From Uliginosibacterium flavum (GTDB lineage: Bacteria; Pseudomonadota; Gammaproteobacteria; Burkholderiales; Rhodocyclaceae), in assembly GCF_040566545.1 (NCBI RefSeq), contig NZ_JBEWZI010000006.1, positions 156,814 through 220,813 on the forward strand: a stretch of DNA of 64,000 bases, given 5' to 3'. This document shows positions 1 to 6,679 of the stretch, piece after piece; the stretch's first letter is position 1; every line of letters begins with the position of its first letter. Position numbers and translations under genes: made by a program. The notes beneath the pieces were generated by a model. The model was not told the origin of the DNA. It was given only the letters and a program-made list of their open reading frames with translations, and did not search any database.

Positions 1-283
1 AATCGCGATGGGTTCTGGGGTGTTCATTGATTCGCTTTCTGACGAAAGATGTTTCGCATTTTATCGAATCATATTTCGCTAAAACACGAAACACAAGATC
101 AAAAAGAAAAACTTATCCCGCAAGTCTCCGGAACCCAGCTTCACTCAAGGATCAGCGCAGACCGCCTTCAGGGAGCTTCGACAGGATGAGCACCCGGAAA
201 GCCGCACGGGGCGGACGTCTGCAGACCCCCTGCCCGCTGAGCCACGCCAGCTGCGGCTCTTCGGGCAGGCGTCCGTACAGGAA
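1..283. other. intergenic left edge with one hairpin repeat
   Basis: I see no convincing gene here. The first 120 bases are relatively AT-rich and lack a plausible start with ribosome binding site. Bases about 195-270 carry a degenerate copy of the intergenic hairpin repeat seen throughout the window (AGCCGCACGGGGCGGACGTC, then GCGGCTCTTCGGGCAGG). A piece resembling the dispersed CTTCGACA-A-GCTCAG motif lies near 177-190. Confidence 0.5.
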
Positions 284-778
284 TCAGGACAGCTGCTGCA
301 GGTAGGCGGCGAATCCGCTGAGTGCGCCCTGCCAACTGCTATCAAAGCCCATTGCCATCGCCTCCTCGCGCGCGCGCGCCGAAGCGAAGCGGGCGTGGAG
401 GGAAAGACGCGTCTGACTCCCCTGCTCCACAAAGCTCACCGTCACCCGGCCGCGCGGCGGCAAACCGCTGCCGCAGGCGTGACGATCATCGTCGATGCCG
501 CGATAGATCAGGCGCGCGGGCGGCGTGATTTCTTCGTAGATACCCTCGCAGGGATAGTCATCGCCCTCGGGGCTGCGCATGCTGAGAAAAAAGCGCCCGC
601 CCACGCGCAGATCAATCTCGCACTCCGTCGCAGTGAAGCCGGGCGGCAGCCACCAGCGGGCGACATGGGCCGGCTCGGTCCAGGTGCGGAACACGAGTTC
701 GCGCGGTGCATCGAACACGCGCGTGATCAGCACTTCACAGGGATTGTCCGAAACAGCGAGAGCAGCAGACTGAAACAT
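284..778 (-). CDS. SRPBCC/AHSA1-family protein (last gene of ArsR operon)
   Basis: An SRPBCC (Bet v1-like, AHSA1/ActivatorOfHsp90-like) protein of about 164 residues. The N-terminus has the family signature ITRVFDAPRELVFRTWT followed by ARWWLPPGF, then GGRFFLSMRSPEG in the middle and a closing helix. These proteins form a helix-grip fold with a hydrophobic cavity; the ligand is unknown. I chose the ATG at 778 because an AGAAGG box sits about 10 bases upstream. An in-frame ATG at 787 lies too close to that box, and a longer frame reaching 931 overlaps the upstream gene. It is the most distal of three SRPBCC genes in this operon and is clearly a paralogue of the one at 2279-2779. Confidence 0.85.
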   Translation of the reverse strand: MFQSAALAVSDNPCEVLITRVFDAPRELVFRTWTEPAHVARWWLPPGFTATECEIDLRVGGRFFLSMRSPEGDDYPCEGIYEEITPPARLIYRGIDDDRHACGSGLPPRGRVTVSFVEQGSQTRLSLHARFASARAREEAMAMGFDSSWQGALSGFAAYLQQLS

Positions 779-792
779 GGGCAACATGCCTT

Positions 793-909
793 CTAAACCC
801 CGTCGAAGGCGGCCTGAATGGCCGCAATATCGATCTTGATCATCCTCAGCAGGGCCGCAAAAACGTGCTGCACGGTCGTGCTGTTGGAAGATTGCTGCTG
901 CTTCTGCAC
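793..909 (-). pseudogene. 38-codon remnant matching the C-terminal tail of a PhnB-like VOC protein
   Basis: A short open frame begins with GTG two bases after the stop of the VOC gene and ends in TAG at 793-795. Its last half reads VFAALLRMIKIDIAAIQAAF. From memory this resembles the C-terminal helix of the longer PhnB/3-demethylubiquinone methyltransferase-like VOC proteins (pattern VFxAMMxMxKIDIAAIEAA). The intact VOC gene next to it is the shorter type and lacks such a tail. I read this as the leftover 3' end of a second VOC gene. A real translationally coupled micropeptide is a less likely alternative. Confidence 0.5.
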
Positions 910-911
910 GG

Positions 912-1346
912 TCAAGCCTTGGGCAGATCAAAATTCACCATCCACAGGATCCCGAATTTGTCCGCACACATGCCGAAGAGGGCGCCCCAGAACATCGGCT
1001 GGAAGGGCATTTGCACCGTACCACCCGCCGACAGAGCCTCGAACAGGCGGCGCGCTTCGGCTTCGCTATCCGGATGCAGGGACAGCGAGACATTGCTGCC
1101 AGTCGTCACCGGCGGGCACAGCGGCGGCACCGCATCGCTGGCCATCAGCATGTTCGCACCGATGGGCAAGGACACGTGCAGGATCTTCTCGCCCAGCTCG
1201 GGCGGCACATCCCCACAGCCGTCCATCTTCGGGCCGTCCTTGTAGCGGCTCAGCATGGCGAACTCGCCACCAAAAATGGACTTGTAGAAATTGAAGGCTT
1301 CTTCAGCCGTGCCGGGGAAATTGAGGTAGGTATTGAGGACTGTCAT
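912..1346 (-). CDS. VOC-family protein, PhnB-like
   Basis: A 144-residue protein of the vicinal oxygen chelate (glyoxalase/bleomycin-resistance) superfamily, PhnB-like subgroup. It starts MTVLNTYLNFPGTAEEAFNF with FYKSIFGGEF, has a central HVSLPIGANMLMASD strand, and ends WGALFGMCADKFGILWMVN, the typical closing motif. These proteins fold as paired beta-alpha-beta-beta-beta modules; the substrate is unknown. The start at 1346 is supported by GAAAGG about 8 bases upstream. The frame stays open to 1673 but that part overlaps the GFA gene and lacks family similarity. It is part of the ArsR-led operon. Confidence 0.87.
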   Translation of the reverse strand: MTVLNTYLNFPGTAEEAFNFYKSIFGGEFAMLSRYKDGPKMDGCGDVPPELGEKILHVSLPIGANMLMASDAVPPLCPPVTTGSNVSLSLHPDSEAEARRLFEALSAGGTVQMPFQPMFWGALFGMCADKFGILWMVNFDLPKA

Positions 1347-1405
1347 GGTGATCCCTTTCTCTGATTGGGGCCTCGGGTCGAGGCGGGCAGAACGGCTTGC
1401 GGTGC

Positions 1406-1753
1406 TTACATTGAGCGCCCGTCGAAATGTTTTACCGGAATCGCATCCAGGTCGACTTCGTCCAGACAGCGGATGTTGATCGCCGCCATCTGCGCGCCAC
1501 CGGGGCCTACACCTTCGCCAAAGGCATGAATGCCGCAGGTCTTGCAGAAGCGGTGCTGGATGACGTGCTTGTTGAAGGTGTAGTTCGTCAGCGCATCTTC
1601 GGGCGTCAGCAATTTGAAGCTCGCGCGCGGCACGAACCACATCAGTGCGGCCTTGCGCGCGCAGATCGAGCAATTGCAGGACATCGCGCCCGTCAGCTCG
1701 CCTTCCACCTCGAATTTCACCTGTCCGCAGTGACAGCTTCCTGTGTATTTCAT
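1406..1753 (-). CDS. GFA-family (Mss4-fold) zinc-binding protein
   Basis: A 115-residue protein of the glutathione-dependent formaldehyde-activating (GFA/CENP-V) family. Zinc ligands are visible: SCHCG at residues 6-10, CNCSIC near 26-31 and CKTCGIHAFG near 70-79, matching the family pattern CxC...CxxC...CxxC. The family binds one or two zinc ions; the glutathione-formaldehyde activity was shown only for the founding member, so this protein's reaction is unknown. GGAG stands 7 bases before the ATG. It sits between an SRPBCC gene and the VOC gene in the same operon. Confidence 0.88.
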   Translation of the reverse strand: MKYTGSCHCGQVKFEVEGELTGAMSCNCSICARKAALMWFVPRASFKLLTPEDALTNYTFNKHVIQHRFCKTCGIHAFGEGVGPGGAQMAAINIRCLDEVDLDAIPVKHFDGRSM

Positions 1754-1778
1754 GCCGGCTCTCCTGTCTGTGTGGGTA

Positions 1779-2225
1779 TCAATTCTGAATATCCGGCTCG
1801 ACCAGATTGGCCAGCTGCGCCAGCGATTCCTGCCAGCCCAGATAACACATCTCCAGCGGAATCACGGCCGGAATGCCTTCCTGCACGATCAGCAATTCAG
1901 TGCCGCATGAAACCGGCTTCATGGAAACCGTTACCAGCATGGCGCCGGGCAGGTTCGGGTCGTCAAACTTGTCGGTATAGCGAAGGCGTTCGCCCGGAAC
2001 CAGTTCCAGATACTCGCCGCCGAAAGAATGTCCCTGCCCGGTCGTGAAGTTCTCGAAGGACATCTTGAAGCTGCCGCCAACGCGCGCGTCCATGTGATGC
2101 ACCTTGCAGAAGAAGCCGTAAGGTGGAATCCACTTGGCAAGCGCGTCAGCATTCAGGAAGGCGCGATAGATTTTCTCCGGAGTGCTGCGCAGTACGCGCT
2201 GCAGGCGAACGGTTCCTGTTGTCAT
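1779..2225 (-). CDS. SRPBCC/AHSA1-family protein
   Basis: A 148-residue SRPBCC-domain protein with VRLQRVLRSTPEKIYRAFL at the start, KWIPPYGFFCKVHHMD, GGSFKMSFENF and a C-terminal helix with WQESLAQLANLVE, the common ending of the AHSA1 family. The ATG at 2225 has GAGAGGAAA directly upstream; the in-frame ATG at 2270 has no such box. Sequence between the fixed motifs differs from the other two SRPBCC proteins of this operon, so it is probably an older paralogue or a separate family member. Confidence 0.87.
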   Translation of the reverse strand: MTTGTVRLQRVLRSTPEKIYRAFLNADALAKWIPPYGFFCKVHHMDARVGGSFKMSFENFTTGQGHSFGGEYLELVPGERLRYTDKFDDPNLPGAMLVTVSMKPVSCGTELLIVQEGIPAVIPLEMCYLGWQESLAQLANLVEPDIQN

Positions 2226-2278
2226 GGTGTTTCCTCTCTGTGGGTTGATTGTGTTCAGTCCAGCGGCCACGCACCGGT

Positions 2279-2779
2279 CTATGCCGGCTGGCGCAGCACG
2301 CCTGGCAAATAATTAGCCAGGCGCTGCAGGGTTTGTTTGCCGCCTTCGATGGCGCCGTATTCGCGCACCACCATATCGCGCGCCTCGGCTGAATCAAAGA
2401 CCATGCAAACGCTCAGTCGCGTATGCTTGTTGCCCAGATCCTCAAAGGTCGAGGTCGCGAAAAAATTGGCCGCGGGGCCATTTTCACGGGCACCTCCATG
2501 AGCGTAGACGATGCGCTCGGGCGCGACGACCTCTTTGAAAACGCTGCTATTCGGATAGTCCGCAGCATCCGGCCCGTGCATGGTGTGTTGCCACACGCCA
2601 CCGGGGCGCACATCCATTTTCCTGATCGTCGTCGTAAAGCCATTTGGCCCCCACCACTGCACCACTTGCAGCGGATCGGTCATCGCCGCCCACACCAGTT
2701 CGCGCGGGGCGTTGAGCACCCGCGTGATACGGATTTCGTTCGGCGCCCCGGCCAGCTCCCGGCTTTCTGTTGTATCCAT
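2279..2779 (-). CDS. SRPBCC/AHSA1-family protein
   Basis: A 166-residue SRPBCC protein directly downstream of the ArsR gene (gap of about 41 bases). It contains IRITRVLNAPRELVWAAMTD, QWWGPNGFTTT, GGVWQHTMHGPDG-like and YGAIEGGKQTLQRLANYL, the standard AHSA1 order. The close match of residues 15-50 to the SRPBCC gene at 284-778 shows that they are paralogues. GGAGAG lies upstream of the ATG. In many bacteria an ArsR-type repressor and an AHSA1 protein form a two-gene unit of unknown physiological role; that pairing is seen here. Confidence 0.88.
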   Translation of the reverse strand: MDTTESRELAGAPNEIRITRVLNAPRELVWAAMTDPLQVVQWWGPNGFTTTIRKMDVRPGGVWQHTMHGPDAADYPNSSVFKEVVAPERIVYAHGGARENGPAANFFATSTFEDLGNKHTRLSVCMVFDSAEARDMVVREYGAIEGGKQTLQRLANYLPGVLRQPA

Positions 2780-2820
2780 CTCAGCTCTCCTCGAATTGCC
2801 GGCATGGCTCCGGCTCAGGC

Positions 2821-3165
2821 TTATCCTGGCTTCTGTCCGGTCTGCAAATCGCGCAGGTACTCATCCAGCCGATCCAGACGCTGCTCCCAGAATTGCCGGT
2901 ATTGCTCGATCCAGCTGCCCGCCTCCTGCAAAGGTTTGGCCTCCAGCTTGCACGGCCGCCATTGCGCCTGCCGCCCCTGCGTGATCAGGCCGGCGCGCTG
3001 CAGCACCTTGAGATGCTTGGTCACCGCTGGCAGGCTCATCTCGAACGGCGCGGCCAATTCGGTGACCGAAGTTTCCCCCAGCGCGAGCCGCGCCAGAATG
3101 GCGCGCCGCGTCGGATCCGCCAGAGCGGCAAAGGTGGTACTCAAATGATCGTGAGGCATCAGCAT
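2821..3165 (-). CDS. ArsR-family winged-helix transcriptional regulator
   Basis: A 114-residue regulator. ALADPTRRAILARLALGE followed by SVTELAAPFEMSLPAVTKHLKVLQRAGL is the classical ArsR winged helix, and the C-terminus (WIEQYRQFWEQRLDRLDEYL) matches the SRPBCC-linked subgroup. No metal-binding CxC in helix 3 is present, so metal sensing is unlikely. It heads the minus-strand operon and probably represses it. Start is either 3165 or the ATG at 3159. An imperfect palindrome overlapping the presumed promoter lies just upstream. Confidence 0.9.
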   Translation of the reverse strand: MLMPHDHLSTTFAALADPTRRAILARLALGETSVTELAAPFEMSLPAVTKHLKVLQRAGLITQGRQAQWRPCKLEAKPLQEAGSWIEQYRQFWEQRLDRLDEYLRDLQTGQKPG

Positions 3166-3173
3166 CCGCTTTA

Positions 3174-3194
3174 CATTTAACCTGTTGGTAAATT
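3174..3194 (-). promoter_or_regulatory. probable ArsR operator/promoter
   Basis: On the minus strand the bases just before the ArsR start read ATTTACCAACAGGTTAAAT, an imperfect inverted repeat of the form ATTTA-CC-N-GG-TTAAAT. A TAAATG-like -10 overlaps its right half. The position, about 10-25 bases before the start codon, fits an autoregulatory operator. Assignment is by position and symmetry only. Confidence 0.45.
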
Positions 3195-3340
3195 ACAAGC
3201 TGCAACGGGGCCTGTCAAGCAGGACGTCCTGGCTATAAGCATCGGCGCAGATTCCTCATACGCCGCGCCGCATGGGTAGCATCGAGCAATCGGCCTAAAC
3301 TCGGTTCCACATAATCCATTGCCTGAACCCGAGGCCCGCC

Positions 3341-4387
3341 ATGCCCCAAAGTGCCACGACCACGCCCGCCGCCCCGCCCTGCGCCAGCAGTTTCAACCCA
3401 CAGGATTGGGCCATTCTTGCCCGTCACTGGTATCCGGTTGCGCGCATTCAGGATGTGCAGCAAACGCCCGTCACGGCGCGCCTGCTGGATGTTCCGCTGG
3501 TACTGTTCCGCAGCTCCGAAGGCCTGTGCGTGGCGCGCGACGTCTGCCCGCATCGCGGCGTGCCGCTGAGCATGGGACGGCTGGACGGCGACGCGCTGGT
3601 CTGCGCCTATCACGGCCTGCGTTTCGGCAGCGACGGCAGATGCCGCAAGATCCCGGCGCAGCCCGAGCTGAAACCTGCCGCGCGCCTGAATCTGACGCAC
3701 TACCCGGCCATTGAACGCTACGGTTTGATCTGGACCTGTCTGGCGCCGGACGAGGCCAGCGAAATTCCACCGATGCCCAGCTGGGACGATCCGGCGCATC
3801 AAACCATCCTGCCCGAGCCCGTCGACATTGCCGGCTCGGCGGGCCGCCAGGTCGAAGGCTTTGTCGATGTCGCGCATTTCGCCTTTGTGCACGCCGCCGC
3901 CTTCGCCGATCCGGACAATTCCGTGGTGCCGAGCTACGACACGGAATTCACCGACTTCGGCCTGCGCACTCACTACGCCAGCAGCGTCAGCAACTATCCG
4001 CAAGGATTGCAGCATCTGGCCCCGCCGGATTTCGTCTGGCTGCGTGTCTTCGAGGTCTACCCGCCCTTCAGCGCGCGCCTCACTGTGCATTTTCCCGCTG
4101 TCGGCCTGCTCAACATCCTGAACGCCGCCTGCCCCGTCTCCGCGACCCGCACCCGGCTGTTCGTGCCGATCACGCGCAACTTCGATACCGGCAGCCCGCT
4201 GGAGCCGGTCTACGCCTTCAACGCCCAGATCTTCGCCGAAGACCAGGCGCTGATCGAACGCCAATGGCCCCTGCAACTGCCACTCGATCCGCACGAAGAA
4301 GCTCACTTCGCGGCAGACCGCAGCTCCCTTGGCTATCGTCGCCTGTTGCGCGAAATGGGTCTGAGCTTCAAATCGGCACCGACTTGA
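3341..4387 (+). CDS. Rieske [2Fe-2S] aromatic-ring oxygenase-type protein
   Basis: A 348-residue Rieske non-haem iron oxygenase alpha-type subunit, similar in layout to vanillate O-demethylase/phenylpropionate dioxygenase families. The Rieske cluster ligands are CPHRG (Cys69, His71) and CAYHG (Cys88, His91). The mononuclear iron site is EGFVDVAHFAFVH (Asp176, His179, His184). The protein is cytoplasmic, with no signal peptide. No ferredoxin or reductase partner lies next to it, so electrons must come from elsewhere. It is transcribed away from the ArsR operon. The substrate cannot be predicted. Confidence 0.88.
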   Translation: MPQSATTTPAAPPCASSFNPQDWAILARHWYPVARIQDVQQTPVTARLLDVPLVLFRSSEGLCVARDVCPHRGVPLSMGRLDGDALVCAYHGLRFGSDGRCRKIPAQPELKPAARLNLTHYPAIERYGLIWTCLAPDEASEIPPMPSWDDPAHQTILPEPVDIAGSAGRQVEGFVDVAHFAFVHAAAFADPDNSVVPSYDTEFTDFGLRTHYASSVSNYPQGLQHLAPPDFVWLRVFEVYPPFSARLTVHFPAVGLLNILNAACPVSATRTRLFVPITRNFDTGSPLEPVYAFNAQIFAEDQALIERQWPLQLPLDPHEEAHFAADRSSLGYRRLLREMGLSFKSAPT

Positions 4388-4462
4388 AGAGCCGCACGGG
4401 ACCGATCTCTGCGGGCATGCAGGCTGCAGAGGCATGGCAGGCGCGACTCTCCGGGCAGCATG
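4385..4462. repeat. intergenic hairpin repeat, copy
   Basis: GAAGAGCCGCACGGGACCG begins at the stop of the Rieske gene, followed by GGCATGCAGGCTGCAGAGGC and GCGACTCTCCGGGCAG. It is a diverged member of the GCCTGAAGA/TCTTCAGGC family and fills the gap between two convergent genes. Confidence 0.6.
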
Positions 4463-4498
4463 GTCAGCTGTCCAGCACCCGCGCGGCTTCTGACGTGA

Positions 4499-6097
4499 TC
4501 AGCCTTGACTGGCTGGCGCGGCGTTTTCACCATGCCGCGCCTGGCGCTGCGCCAATGCCGATGCTGATCGCGCCAGCGGCGCACCGCGATCAGCCTGCAA
4601 ACCTTGCAGACAGGCCGGATTCGAACGCGCGCCACTGGCCACGTAGTCGGCCAACAGGATCTGGCGGATCGCTTCGAGCTCGTGCGCGCACACGCCCGTG
4701 AGGTAAGCGAAAAGCGCATCGAGCAGCATTTCCGGCGTCAGGCCGCTGGTTTTGCCACTGCTTTCCCACAGCCAGTCCGAGAAGTTCATGAAGGCCTGGA
4801 ACGCCGATGGCCCCAGCATCAGCAGCGCCAGGCTCTGCTTGAAGCGACCGGAGTTGGCGAGCAGATCCCAGTAACGCGCCAGACGCTTGAAGCGCAGCAT
4901 CGTCGCCTCATCCACCACGCCAGTCTGCTGCACGATATACGGTGCGTCCGCGTCATACACCATGCCGAACTCCGCCGTGTGGCGTGCCATCGGCGTGCCG
5001 CGCAGGTGTTTCAGAATGCCCAGCTGGATCTCGTGCGGGCCGATGGCGTACAGGCGGTCAAAGCCCTCGGCAAAGCTCGCCAGCGTTTCGCCGGGCAGGC
5101 CGAAGATCAGGTCGGTGTGCAGGTGGGCGTGGCTCTCGGTCATCAGCCAGTGCAGATTGGCTTCGGTCTTGGCGTTGTCCTGACGGCGCGAGATCGTCTG
5201 CTGCACAGCCGGATTGAAACTCTGAATGCCGACTTCGAACTGCAGCACGCCGGGCGGAAAGCGCGCGATCATTTCCTTCAGCCGATCCGGCAGATGATCC
5301 GGCACCACCTCGAAGTGCAGGAAGAGATCCTCGGTTAGACGATCCAGAAAGAATTCCAGCACCCGGATCGACGCATCGATTTTCAGATTGAAGGTGCGAT
5401 CCACGAACTTGAAATTGCGCGCACCGCGCTGGTACAGCGCGTCCATCGCGGCCAGAAAGTCGTCCAGATCGAAAGCCCAGGCGGTCTTGTCGAGCGAACT
5501 CAGGCAGAACTCGCACTTGAACGGACAGCCGCGCGAAGCCTCTACATATAGCAGCCGGTGCGCCAGATCGGCATCGCTGTACTCGGCGTAGGGCATCACA
5601 ATCTGATCCAGCGGCGGCTGCTCGCCAGTGATCACCTTCATCAGGGGCTGCGGGCCGTGGATGATTGCACGGCACAGCTTGGGAAAACTGACGTCGCCCC
5701 AGCCGGTAATCAGGTGATCGGCCAGCTTCACGATGGGCTGCGTTTCCCATTCATGGCTGACTTCCGGCCCGCCCAGCACGATTCTGATATCTGGGCGCGC
5801 CTGCTTGAGCAGACGCACGACCTCGGTGGTCTGACTCAGATTCCAGATGTACACACCAAAGCCGATGATCTGCACGCCACGACTATCGTCTTCTCCCAAT
5901 CCGGCCAGAAGCGCGTCAACTATGTCTTTAGGGGTACGTCCGATTGTGAATTCTTGTAACAATGTTTGGGCGCGCAAGCCCTCTCCGCCGTGACGATCCA
6001 TGTTCGCCAGCAGGTAACGCAGGCCCAGTGAAGCATGGATGAACTTGGCATTCAGCGTGCACAAAATGATGCGCGGTGGGCAGGGATGTTTCAGCAT
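4499..6097 (-). CDS. B12-binding domain radical SAM protein (DUF4080 type)
   Basis: A 532-residue protein with an N-terminal cobalamin-binding-like domain (residues about 8-145; IIGFGVYIWNL, IVLGGPEVS, TGWGDVSFP). It is followed by a radical SAM core with the [4Fe-4S] motif CPFKCEFC (Cys191, Cys195, Cys198) and a C-terminal region like DUF4080. Such proteins cleave SAM reductively to a 5'-deoxyadenosyl radical; the substrate of this family is not known. I chose the ATG at 6097 (MLKHPCPPRI) because the domain begins there. The frame is open to 6373, but that part is unlike a conserved protein. The last 25-30 residues are Ala/Arg/Gln-rich. Confidence 0.88.
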   Translation of the reverse strand: MLKHPCPPRIILCTLNAKFIHASLGLRYLLANMDRHGGEGLRAQTLLQEFTIGRTPKDIVDALLAGLGEDDSRGVQIIGFGVYIWNLSQTTEVVRLLKQARPDIRIVLGGPEVSHEWETQPIVKLADHLITGWGDVSFPKLCRAIIHGPQPLMKVITGEQPPLDQIVMPYAEYSDADLAHRLLYVEASRGCPFKCEFCLSSLDKTAWAFDLDDFLAAMDALYQRGARNFKFVDRTFNLKIDASIRVLEFFLDRLTEDLFLHFEVVPDHLPDRLKEMIARFPPGVLQFEVGIQSFNPAVQQTISRRQDNAKTEANLHWLMTESHAHLHTDLIFGLPGETLASFAEGFDRLYAIGPHEIQLGILKHLRGTPMARHTAEFGMVYDADAPYIVQQTGVVDEATMLRFKRLARYWDLLANSGRFKQSLALLMLGPSAFQAFMNFSDWLWESSGKTSGLTPEMLLDALFAYLTGVCAHELEAIRQILLADYVASGARSNPACLQGLQADRGAPLARSASALAQRQARHGENAAPASQG

Positions 6098-6679
6098 TTT
6101 GCAATTATCCCTTGGATGAAGAATGCACGGTTCACTCAAACGATCACAGGCTTTCAGCCAGCATTCAAGATCCAGAAACAGGCGGCAAAAAATCAGCCGC
6201 CGGAGACCCTTGTCAGATAACCACCTACAGGCAATCTCCTCTGAAACCCTGTACAGGAGCGGATCTACAGGCACGGCAGCCTGCAATCCTTGGAGGGTAG
6301 GCGTCTGGCCAGGCATACAGAAATTCGGGGCCAGCCTGTCAGGCTTGTGCAAAGCAGCATGGCGCTCACCCACAGCAAAAACACCTCCTCCGAAGACCTT
6401 GGATTGAGCTTGCCATCAGGCGACCGATTTCAGGTTTCTCGATCAAAAAGTGCGTGCTTTCAGCTGCGTAAAAACCGGCCCGCCAAGAGCAAAAAACACC
6501 CTCTGGCACACACAAAATGTTGTCAGACAAACTCCTGTATAGAAAATCCAGATGGTTGCATTAGCTCAGCCTTTCATGCCTAAATAAGCCGTCTGTAAAA
6601 AAACAGGCGGCACCGCTCGAAGCAGACCAAACCAGGCAGGTTTAGTCATTCGGGCCGAACAAAATCCAGGAGACAAAAA
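6098..6679. promoter_or_regulatory. long regulatory gap upstream of pectate lyase 1
   Basis: This 582-base stretch separates two divergent genes and holds no convincing gene. Around 6230-6330 are pieces resembling the hairpin repeat family. TTGTCAGACAA at 6520-6530 is a perfect 11-base palindrome of the type bound by GntR/FadR-like repressors, and TATAGA at 6538-6543 could be a -10 box just beside it. A hairpin GCCGTCTGT/ACAGGCGGC follows near 6588-6611. The gene start is preceded by CAGGAGACAAAAA, exactly shared with pectate lyase 2. Confidence 0.45.
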
